A stretch of DNA of 7,327 nucleotides, taken from JBBQVS01 sp964250765. GTDB lineage: Bacteria > Chloroflexota > Ktedonobacteria > Ktedonobacterales > Ktedonobacteraceae. Below the pieces are notes generated by a model, which was not told the DNA's origin, did no database searches, and saw only the letters and a list, made by a program, of their open reading frames with translations. A program made the translations under genes and the position numbers. Positions within the stretch are counted from its first letter, which is position 1. Each line of letters opens with the position of its first letter. Positions 1 to 5,044 of this stretch are shown in pieces. The stretch lies in NCBI GenBank assembly GCA_964250765.1, contig CAXUHF010000194.1, forward strand, positions 1 to 7,327, read 5' to 3'.

Positions 1-268
1 AGCTATTATGGAGAGGAAGCGTAAACGAGAGTTGAATTTCGCGGACACCTGCGCTTTGCGTAGCAACCCAGCCATATGAGACTGGTGTTTCTTCGACGAA
101 AGCAAGATAGGCAGAATTTCCATTTTTCATACGCGCGTTGACTTCCTGTACAGATATATCACTCAATTTCGCAATAAGTGCGGTATCAGTTGACATATGT
201 GCAGAAAATGCTGGTAGTGGAGGGAGTTCTGGTAATGTATCACCACGCCACCAAGTTCCTAGAGCCAT
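1..268 (-). CDS. GNAT family N-acetyltransferase, C-terminus cut by window edge
   Basis: The minus strand from ATG 268-266 gives an open frame of 89 codons that runs off the window. It begins MALGTWWRGDTLPELPPLP and continues through a segment with AYLAFVEETPVSYGWVA. This N-terminal pattern, a short Trp/Pro-rich lead followed by the beta-strand pair that precedes the acetyl-CoA site, is one I associate with a GNAT acetyltransferase subfamily of Chloroflexota and actinobacteria. The acetyl-CoA-binding R/QxxGxG/A loop would lie outside the window, so the catalytic part is unseen and the substrate is unknown. An AAAGGAG ribosome site (287-281) lies 12 nt before the ATG, which is rather far. A TATAAT box (279-274) sits only 5 nt before the ATG, so leaderless transcription is an alternative. 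The gene lies downstream of the nested miniature elements in the same orientation as the formyltransferase. Confidence 0.72.
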   Translation of the reverse strand, partial: MALGTWWRGDTLPELPPLPAFSAHMSTDTALIAKLSDISVQEVNARMKNGNSAYLAFVEETPVSYGWVATQSAGVREIQLSFTLPLHNS

Positions 269-434
269 AAAAAATTATATCTCCTTTCATTTGCCTATTG
301 CCTAAAAAATGTTCAATGTAGGGGTCTAATTCTATTACACCCGTTTAGCATTCTACAATGTTTTAAGGGGTTGAAATGTTTATTACATCCTCTTACATTT
401 GTATATGCCAAACGGGTGTAATAGAATTAGACCC

Positions 435-653
435 CATAGGCGTCAAGTTAAGCAAAGATGAGTTTATGTGCGAAGAGGCTTCTCAAGCCAGTTCACAAGG
501 AGTGTAGACTCGCAAAACGTGAGAGCGTTCCTTGCCAGACAATAGCTCCTTTGTTCGTAGAGGGCAATTGCGGCATTGGCTTGAGAAGCCACTCGGAAGA
601 GTCTCATGGGTTCCTCCTTTCAAAGCTCTGCAATCCTTAACTTGACGCCTATG
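435..653. mobile_element. Inner miniature insertion element, 217-219 bp, with 18-bp inverted ends
   Basis: CATAGGCGTCAAGTTAAG (435-452) is the exact reverse complement of 636-653. Between these ends is a second perfect 14-bp inverted pair (477-490 and 577-590, GGCTTCTCAAGCCA) and weaker ones, so the whole element can fold into a long imperfect hairpin. It has inserted into the right end of the outer element, with a 20-22-bp direct repeat. Long and variable target duplications are a known trait of the IS1634/IS1549 group of IS4-related elements, so a non-autonomous derivative of that group is a reasonable guess. I cannot confirm the end sequence against a reference. It contains a 47-codon ORF on the minus strand, possibly what is left of a transposase after internal deletion. 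Confidence 0.78.
464..607 (-). CDS. Small ORF inside the inner element, possible transposase remnant
   Basis: ATG at 607-605 opens a 47-codon frame ending at TAA 466-464, starting MRLFRVASQANAAIALYEQ and ending WLEKPLRT. It is preceded by a strong ribosome site, AAAGGAGG (620-613), with 5 nt between GGAGG and the ATG. The ORF fills nearly all the space between the element's inverted ends and runs in the same direction as the neighbouring minus-strand genes. I do not recognise the peptide. The layout, with the start just inside one end and the stop just inside the other, is what an internal-deletion derivative of a one-gene insertion sequence leaves behind. Whether it is translated, or the frame is open by chance over this short distance, cannot be decided here. 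Confidence 0.35.
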   Translation of the reverse strand: MRLFRVASQANAAIALYEQRSYCLARNALTFCESTLLVNWLEKPLRT

Positions 654-673
654 GGTGTAATAGAATTAGACCC

Positions 674-1636
674 CTACAGGTGTTCAACCTCTCGAATCTT
701 CACCCAACCATCATGACAACGTATATTCACGTCTAAATTGTCTTCTGTATGCATATCTTCCAACCAGTTGTTTGTATTTTTATGGCTATAGGAAGCACAT
801 TCTCTAATCAAAAAAATGTGTTCCCCTATATGTAGCTCTACCGGATTGTCCCAATGCCCTATACCATTGATGAAATTGTAGACATGTTGTGCATCCCATT
901 CTTGTGGATACACGATGAAGTCTTTCTCTGTGGGAAATGAGTAATAGCTACTTTTCGTTGCATCTTGCGCGGTGCGTGTTATGTCTCCCTTGCACAACTC
1001 TTGCACAACATTTGCTAGCAGCGTTCCACCTGTCATAGCACATTGCGTCTCTAGTTGTGCATAACTGATGCCATCGGGAACTGTGATGCTCTCTTGTGCA
1101 AGGATATCACCCGTGTCCATCGCCTCGTCTAAGAAATGGATAGTGACGCCTGTTTCACGCTCACCCTTGCGAAATGTCCAGAAAAGCGGTACAGGACCTC
1201 GATTGGCGGGAAGCAATGCTGGATGGACGTTGAGACAACCAAGACGTGGTAGGTCTATAATGGAACGTGGAATACGCTGCGAAAAACAGACAACGCAGAG
1301 AATATCTGGCTCATAGGATGCAAGTATTTCGTGTACTGTAATGTCCGAGAGGCGTCGCACTTCCCATACTGGTATATTCTGTTTCCAGGCTATCTCTATA
1401 ATTGAGGGATGCAGAGAAAGTAGTGGGAGGGCCGAACGCACACCACGTGGTTGCTCTCGACGTTGGATGGCTGGTTGTTTGAGACCAGGAATGGGAGAGA
1501 CGGGCACAACAACCGCACATATATCAATATCACTAGCAAGTAGGGCTTGTAGCGAGGGCGTAGAGAAATCGCCTTGCATGCCGAAGAAAAGTACGCGAGG
1601 TCGTTGTGATGTATTCGTTGTTATGGTATCTTGCAT
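674..1636 (-). CDS. Formyltransferase family protein (methionyl-tRNA formyltransferase-like)
   Basis: A 320-residue protein with the 10-formyltetrahydrofolate-dependent formyltransferase fold. After RVLFFG (14-19, first beta strand) it has LNVHPALLP (135-143) with the catalytic Asn136 and His138, then an RG loop, TGVTIHF (162-168), and DTGDIL (174-179) with the catalytic Asp. A C-terminal part with a WD-AQHVYNFINGI stretch resembles the Formyl_trans_C domain. Length is close to E. coli Fmt (315). The segment after beta strand 2 (about 45-75) is basic and longer than the tRNA-binding loop of Fmt, and the SLLP motif is ALLPANRGPVP. It may therefore formylate something other than initiator tRNA, such as a sugar-nucleotide amine or small metabolite. 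The ATG at 1636-1634 has only a weak ribosome site. It is divergent from yggX with 52 bp between them. Its stop TAG (676-674) lies within the terminal repeat of the adjacent mobile element. Confidence 0.88.
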   Translation of the reverse strand: MQDTITTNTSQRPRVLFFGMQGDFSTPSLQALLASDIDICAVVVPVSPIPGLKQPAIQRREQPRGVRSALPLLSLHPSIIEIAWKQNIPVWEVRRLSDITVHEILASYEPDILCVVCFSQRIPRSIIDLPRLGCLNVHPALLPANRGPVPLFWTFRKGERETGVTIHFLDEAMDTGDILAQESITVPDGISYAQLETQCAMTGGTLLANVVQELCKGDITRTAQDATKSSYYSFPTEKDFIVYPQEWDAQHVYNFINGIGHWDNPVELHIGEHIFLIRECASYSHKNTNNWLEDMHTEDNLDVNIRCHDGWVKIREVEHL

Positions 1637-1688
1637 TTTATGGTATCATCTATAAAGAACATGGTAAACACGGTTAGGAGATTTCATC
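1621..1688. promoter_or_regulatory. Divergent control region between formyltransferase and yggX, with a repeated decamer
   Basis: Only 52 bp (1637-1688) separate the two divergent start codons. TTATGGTATC occurs twice, at 1621-1630 (inside the start of the formyltransferase gene) and 1638-1647, with a 17-bp period. A TATAAA at 1651-1656 could be the -10 box for yggX, with TTGCAT at 1631-1636 as a -35, but the spacing is 14 bp, short of the usual 17. On the minus strand TATAGA overlaps the same place. The yggX ribosome site AGGAG (1676-1680) is clear, 8 nt before the ATG. The promoter boxes are weak calls; the repeat is exact. Confidence 0.35.
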
Positions 1689-2057
1689 ATGGCACGCATC
1701 GTCTATTGTGTCAAACTGGGGCGCGAACTTCCAGGCTTGGACAAGCCTCCATTTCCTGGTCCTTTAGGGCAGCGCATCTTTGAGCAGATTTCAAAACAGG
1801 CATATGATATGTGGCCTGCACAAAGTACGCTCATCATCAATCATTACGGCTTGAACATGGCTGATCCTGAGTCACGTAAGATACTTCGTGAACAAATGGA
1901 AGAATTTTTCTTTGGTGCCGATGCACAGATGCCAGAGGGCTGGTCGCCCGCAGGAGTTGGAGCAGGTGCAGGATCGGGATCGGCTCCCAGCAGTAAGGGC
2001 GGTGGTGGCGCACCAAGCAGTAAAGGTGGTGGCGGTGGAGCTGCCCCCAGAAAATGA
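1689..2057 (+). CDS. yggX: YggX-family Fe(II)-trafficking / oxidative damage protection protein with Gly/Ser-rich C-terminal extension
   Basis: Residues 1-88 match YggX along its whole length: MARIVYCVKLGRE (Cys7, the conserved N-terminal cysteine), then PGPLGQRI, EISK-like EQISKQAYDMW, TLIINHYGLNM, DPESRKILREQMEEFFF. E. coli YggX is about 91 residues. In proteobacteria this protein limits oxidative damage to Fe-S enzymes and is proposed to carry or buffer Fe(II) in the cytosol. Here about 34 residues are added, nearly all Gly, Ala, Ser, Pro and Lys, including two copies of APSSKGGGG. I do not know this tail from typical family members; it may be a flexible, positively charged linker. AGGAG lies 8 nt before the ATG. 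The stop TGA overlaps the ATG of the radical SAM gene (ATGA, 2054-2057), so the two are almost certainly one operon with translational coupling. Confidence 0.93.
   Translation: MARIVYCVKLGRELPGLDKPPFPGPLGQRIFEQISKQAYDMWPAQSTLIINHYGLNMADPESRKILREQMEEFFFGADAQMPEGWSPAGVGAGAGSGSAPSSKGGGGAPSSKGGGGGAAPRK
1983..2036 (+). repeat. Two tandem 27-bp units coding for APSSKGGGG in the YggX tail
   Basis: Codons 99-107 (1983-2009) and 108-116 (2010-2036) of yggX encode the same nonapeptide, Ala-Pro-Ser-Ser-Lys-Gly4. The two units differ only at synonymous third positions (for example GCT CCC against GCA CCA). This suggests an older duplication with the peptide sequence retained. Repeats of this kind can change in number by slippage. 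Confidence 0.85.
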
Positions 2058-3481
2058 GAAACCCTGGCGACATTTTACTCATTTCTTGCTATGAATTAGG
2101 TCATCAACCATTTCATCTCGCCTCACTACTTGCCATGTTGCGACAAGCAGGTTACCAACCTGCTTCAGTCGATACCTCTGTAGAGACGCTCACCGACGAA
2201 GCGATACAAAACGTTCGCTTCGTCGGTATTTCTGTGCCTATGCATACCGCGTTACGCCTCGGTGAGCAAATTGCACAACGTATACGGAGGCTTAACCCTT
2301 CTGCACATATCTGTCTCTATGGCCTATATGCACTGCTAAATGCTGACTATCTGCTACGAGATACAATAGACTCAGCTATCGGCGGCGAGTACGAAACGCC
2401 TCTGCTTCATCTAGTCTCCACGTTAGATGAACATAGAGAGACTGATGTTCCTGGTGTCCACACACGGACACAAAAAAGTGGACCGTGGATAGAGCGTACA
2501 CCTTTCCTCGTGCCAGACCGTCAATCGTTGCCATCACCTGAGAACTACGCACGTTTACAGGTTGGCAATGAGGTACACTTAGCTGGCTATACGGAGACTA
2601 CAAGAGGCTGTAAACATACCTGCCTGCACTGTCCAGTGACGCCAATTTACAATGGTCGTTTTTTCGCTGTACCAGTGACAACAGTCTTAGCAGACATACG
2701 CGCACAAGTAGCGCAAGGCGTACAACATATCACGTTTGGCGATCCCGATTTCTGGAATGGGCCAACACACGCATTGCGCGTTGCACGAGCGATGCACCAG
2801 GAATTTCCAGATGTGACGTTCGATGCCACCATCAAGGTCGAGCATTTACTGAAACATAGTTCCCTCTTGCCAGAGATGCGTGAACTCGGCTGTGTCTTTG
2901 TCGTCTCTGCCGTCGAGTCGATCAATGATGACGTATTATTACACCTGGATAAGGGACATACTGCGGCTGATGTGGTCGAGGTATTCGACGTGATGCAGCA
3001 TGTTGGTATTCCTCTACGTCCATCATTGTTGCCGTTTTCGCCGTGGGAGACGTTAGAAAGCTATACTGCATTGCTCGATTTCTTCGAGGCACAGCATCTC
3101 ATCGAGCACATTGACCCTGTACATCTCTCAATTCGTCTGCTCATCCCTCCTGGTTCGGCTTTGCTCAACGAGTCAGATAGTGCGACGTGGTTAGGAGAGC
3201 TTGACGCCTCGGCCTATACCTATCGCTGGCAACATCCCGACCCGCGTATGGACGAACTACAACGCAAGATAGCGCAACAGGTCGAGCAAGCCGAATGCTC
3301 ACAGGGCAATACTGTTGAGACATTCCTACGTGTCAAAGCATTAGTACATGCCGCACAAGGTACACGCCTGTCTCTCTTCAAAGCACTCCGTAGTTATGGT
3401 ACACCACAGGTGCTACCTCACCTCACCGAATCGTGGTTCTGCTGAGCAGAGCCAACCAAGAACCAGTTGGGTTCTAAGTAG
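2054..3481 (+). CDS. CUAEP-tail radical SAM selenoprotein (B12-binding-like N-terminus); TGA at 3443 read as selenocysteine
   Basis: The product is 475 residues if the TGA at 3443-3445 is read as selenocysteine (Sec464). Conventional reading stops at 463 residues ending ESWFC. Residues 6-122 form a Rossmann-like domain of the B12-binding radical SAM type (DILLISCYELG, a leucine-rich helix, VGISVPMHT, CLYGLYAL, GGEYE), but no DxHxxG cobalamin motif is visible. Residues 178-200 hold the radical SAM cluster motif TTRGCKHTCLHCPV, CX3CX2C with Cys186, Cys190 and Cys193, which binds a [4Fe-4S] cluster and S-adenosylmethionine. A TIM-barrel-like part follows (HITFGDPDFWNG, VSAVESINDDVLLHLDKGH). After Cys463 the frame continues Sec-Ala-Glu-Pro and eight residues to TAG 3479-3481. 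CUAEP/CCAEP is the hallmark tail of a named radical SAM family, as I recall it. The reaction is unknown. It is the second gene of the yggX unit; GGTGGAG (2033-2039) may serve as ribosome site. Confidence 0.9.
3434..3454 (+). other. Hairpin presenting the UGA codon as a three-base loop
   Basis: TGGTTCTGC (3434-3442) can pair with GCAGAGCCA (3446-3454) over nine base pairs, one of them U-G (3437-3451). The UGA codon is the entire loop. The symmetry works codon by codon: Trp UGG with Pro CCA, Phe UUC with Glu GAG, Cys UGC with Ala GCA. It does not overlap the downstream SECIS-type hairpin (four bases lie between them). It could affect ribosome pausing at the UGA or be a by-product of the coding constraint. 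Confidence 0.45.
3443..3445 (+). other. In-frame TGA, probable selenocysteine codon (Sec464)
   Basis: The TGA lies between TGC (Cys463) and GCA GAG CCA (Ala-Glu-Pro), so the readthrough product has Cys-Sec-Ala-Glu-Pro. The pentapeptide fits a known family in which the second position is either Sec or Cys. A hairpin of SECIS type begins 13 nt later and a normal TAG stop closes the frame at 3479-3481. Decoding needs selA, selB, selC and selD elsewhere in the genome; none is in this window. Confidence 0.87.
3459..3475 (+). promoter_or_regulatory. Candidate bacterial SECIS hairpin
   Basis: AGAACC (3459-3464) pairs perfectly with GGTTCT (3470-3475) around a five-base loop AGTTG. The loop starts 20 nt after the TGA and has G in its second position followed by U. 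The published bacterial SECIS model calls for an apical loop with a G in its first two positions, placed about 16-37 nt after the UGA; both hold here. The 17-nt size equals the minimal SelB-binding helix of E. coli fdhF. An alternative pairing, CCAAC (3452-3456) with GTTGG (3466-3470), leaves a nine-base loop and competes with it. The hairpin lies within the coding sequence, encoding the last residues. Confidence 0.7.
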
Positions 3482-3496
3482 TACTAAAACATGCTG

Positions 3497-3505
3497 TGCT
3501 ATAAT
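3497..3505 (+). promoter_or_regulatory. Extended -10 promoter for the Uma2 gene
   Basis: TGCTATAAT (3497-3505) is a perfect TATAAT with the TGn extension, 65 bp before the Uma2 start codon and just after the TAG that ends the radical SAM gene. There is no recognisable -35 at 17 bp spacing, which extended -10 promoters often do without. It suggests Uma2 is transcribed separately from the yggX unit. Confidence 0.5.
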
Positions 3506-3570
3506 GGTGCTGATCTACAGAGGTTATTCAGACAACACGTTATTGGTAGAAGAAGGGGTACAAGAAAGCG

Positions 3571-4155
3571 ATGGCAATAGAACATCAGCGAAGCATGACG
3601 GTAGAGGAATACTTTCAACTCGAAGAAAACGAGCCTGAGACGTGCTACGAGTACATTGATGGCAACGTATACGCGATGGCTGGTGGAACTGCTAACTATG
3701 ACACTATTAAATCAAATATTCAAAGAATCCTTTGGAATCTTCTACGTGGGAGTAGCTGCCGTATCTATAGTTCCGATATGAAGGTGTACATTTCTGAGAC
3801 GCGTTATTTCCATCCTGATGTGACGGTTACATGCGACCCACGAGACCGAGGAAGAGCGAAAGCAATTCAATCTCCTCGCTGCATCGTGGAGGTTCTTTCC
3901 CCAACTACAGAACTCACCGATAGAACATGGAAGCTCAAGAATTATTGTGCGCACCCTACCATAGAAGAATATGTCCTGGTAGATTCTCAATCCTACAAAA
4001 TCGAAAGCTATCACAAAGAAGAGAACAAGTGGATTTACGAAGCTTTTGAAAATACTGATGATATCATACTACACAGCTTAGGAGTTCATTTTTCTTTCGC
4101 GGACGCTTATATAGATGTAGAATTTGAAGAAACTCCAGAAGATACAGAGTTATAG
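3571..4155 (+). CDS. Uma2 family protein (DUF820, PD-(D/E)XK nuclease fold)
   Basis: A 194-residue protein, the usual Uma2 length. The family signature is present in order: MTVEEYFQLE (9-18), CYEYIDGNVYAMAGG (25-39, Glu27), YFHPDVTVTCDP (79-90, Asp83 of the PD motif), CIVEVLSPTTELTDR (104-118, Glu107), K121-K123 and EYVLVD (132-137). Asp83, Glu107 and a following lysine are the expected metal and catalytic residues of the restriction-endonuclease-like fold. The family is widespread and highly multiplied in cyanobacteria and Chloroflexota, but its biological role is not settled. The His usually found near residue 43 (in a pattern like H-x-x-I) appears as YDTIK here, so part of the active site may differ. 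The ribosome site is weak (AGAAGG, 3551-3556). It converges on the hydrolase gene with a 16-bp gap and no clear terminator. Confidence 0.9.
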   Translation: MAIEHQRSMTVEEYFQLEENEPETCYEYIDGNVYAMAGGTANYDTIKSNIQRILWNLLRGSSCRIYSSDMKVYISETRYFHPDVTVTCDPRDRGRAKAIQSPRCIVEVLSPTTELTDRTWKLKNYCAHPTIEEYVLVDSQSYKIESYHKEENKWIYEAFENTDDIILHSLGVHFSFADAYIDVEFEETPEDTEL

Positions 4156-4171
4156 AGTAGTGAAGAAATCT

Positions 4172-4948
4172 TTAAGCTGCATTTTTCTGAAGAAACGAGT
4201 GGACGAGTTGTACAAGCTTGTCGGGAGAATTGAAGTTCACTGCATGACCCGCTCCTTGAATAACGATAAGTTGGCTGTTTGGTAAGAGACTATTGACCTT
4301 CTCTGCCCAATTCTGTGGCACAATTGGATCACGAGAACCACGTACCACGAGCGTTGGGATGGAAACGGAAGTAAGATGCTTTTCCATTGGATCATCAAAG
4401 GCGTATTGAAGCGTGCGAATAGTTCGAGGAATGCCAGCAAGGGCGTATTCTCTGAGCAGGACAGGCAGGAAGTGTAGTGGTTCACAAGGAGTATCACGCA
4501 GCAACCGTCCTGCCTCCTGATGAATAGTGCGAGCGTTCGGGTCCATTGTTGGACTCACAAGAATAGCTCGCTTGATGCACTCAGGATAGCGCAGAGCGAA
4601 GTTCACAATAACTTGACATCCCATCGAGTTGCCCAGAAACATTGCTGGAGGTAGTTTCATCGTCTGCATCCAGGAAGCTAGGGCATCAGATAGCTCAGTA
4701 ACGTTGAGAATGTGAGGAGGCTTTGGGCTTCTGCCAAATCCAGGCAGGTCGGGCAAGTAGACATGATAATGCGGTGCTAGACGTACAGCAGTTGGCATCA
4801 TGTAGCCACTGGAAACGGATAAACCATGAACGAGTACAACTGTTGGAGCATCGGCAGGAACAGGGTCTATCGAAGCCCGACTGTACATGGATAAGCCGCT
4901 CGTTGTTGTGATGCGCTTGCCCTCTAACTTGCCTTTATGCTCGCTCAC
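4172..4948 (-). CDS. Alpha/beta hydrolase fold protein
   Basis: 258 residues with a complete hydrolase triad: nucleophile Ser108 in GNSMG (106-110), Asp207 in GSRDPIVP (204-211), and His235 in GAGHAVNF (232-239). The oxyanion-hole HG is at LVHGLSVSSGYM (39-50), and the typical YLPDLPGFGRS follows (64-74). This places it with soluble serine hydrolases of the esterase, C-C hydrolase or haloalkane-dehalogenase-like group; Ser as nucleophile excludes dehalogenase, which uses Asp. The substrate is unknown. No signal peptide is visible, so it is probably cytosolic. The start is GTG (4948-4946), supported by AGAGGG (4960-4955) 6 nt upstream; no in-frame ATG fits as well. It is convergent with Uma2 and divergent from the GNAT remnant. 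Confidence 0.9.
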   Translation of the reverse strand: MSEHKGKLEGKRITTTSGLSMYSRASIDPVPADAPTVVLVHGLSVSSGYMMPTAVRLAPHYHVYLPDLPGFGRSPKPPHILNVTELSDALASWMQTMKLPPAMFLGNSMGCQVIVNFALRYPECIKRAILVSPTMDPNARTIHQEAGRLLRDTPCEPLHFLPVLLREYALAGIPRTIRTLQYAFDDPMEKHLTSVSIPTLVVRGSRDPIVPQNWAEKVNSLLPNSQLIVIQGAGHAVNFNSPDKLVQLVHSFLQKNAA

Positions 4949-5044
4949 AGTTGACCCTCTTCTACAAATTCATACTACTCATGTAGTGATAACGGCTCAC
5001 ACAACCACTTTGGTTCATCAGCGATAGTAATCTGTAGAAGAGCG

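Larger units (their letters stand above)
414..674 (+). repeat. 22-bp direct repeats flanking the inner element (probable target-site duplication)
   Basis: The 22 bases at 414-435 (GGGTGTAATAG...TTAGACCCC) are repeated exactly at 653-674 in the same orientation, immediately outside the inner element. The bases beyond each copy differ (C413 against T652, A436 against T675), so the repeat is exactly 22 bp. It duplicates part of the outer element's right terminal repeat. That is what is expected if the inner element inserted there with a long staggered cut. If the terminal C/G of the inner element is counted as part of it, the duplication is 20 bp. Confidence 0.8.
317..678. mobile_element. Palindromic miniature element (MITE-like, about 123 bp), interrupted by a second element
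   Basis: TGTAGGGGTCTAATTCTATT and the following ten bases (317-346) recur as an exact reverse complement at 410-435 plus 675-678. This gives 30-bp perfect terminal inverted repeats once the segment inserted after 435 is removed. The palindrome continues imperfectly inward (GTTTAGCAT at 343-351 against GTTTGGCAT on the other strand from 346's partner at 410), so most of the element could fold as one hairpin. It carries no ORF. The heptamer TGTTCAA abuts the left end (310-316) and recurs 2 bp beyond the right end (681-687), a tentative target duplication. It lies between two minus-strand genes. The parent transposase is unknown. A REP/RAYT-type hairpin is an alternative, since GGGGTC...GACCCC ends are common there. 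Confidence 0.75.

Noticed and set aside
458..640. Plus-strand 60-codon ORF inside the inner element
   Set aside because: No ribosome site, no recognisable protein, and it is antisense to the better-initiated minus-strand ORF in the same palindromic element.
317..678. CRISPR array from the three copies of the GGGGTCTAATTC / GAATTAGACCCC motif
   Set aside because: Copies are in mixed orientation, spacing is uneven (93 and 239 bp), and inverted ends with a target duplication explain them fully.
1068..1655. Plus-strand ORFs of 82 and 104 codons and a minus-strand ORF of 69 codons over the formyltransferase
   Set aside because: They are in other frames of a gene with clear catalytic motifs, and their peptides are Arg/Ser/Cys-rich with no family resemblance.
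3443..3445. TGA as an ordinary stop with a chance downstream frame
   Set aside because: The next codons spell AEP after Cys, matching a known family tail, with a SECIS-type hairpin at the right distance and a stop soon after; ordinary termination would not be expected to produce all three.
3348..3638. 96-codon plus-strand ORF bridging the radical SAM gene and Uma2
   Set aside because: It runs in the wrong frame across the end of one real gene, the promoter and the start of the next; nothing in the peptide is recognisable.
4156..4171. Bidirectional terminator between the convergent Uma2 and hydrolase genes
   Set aside because: The 16-bp gap and its surroundings show no convincing stem followed by a T run on either strand.
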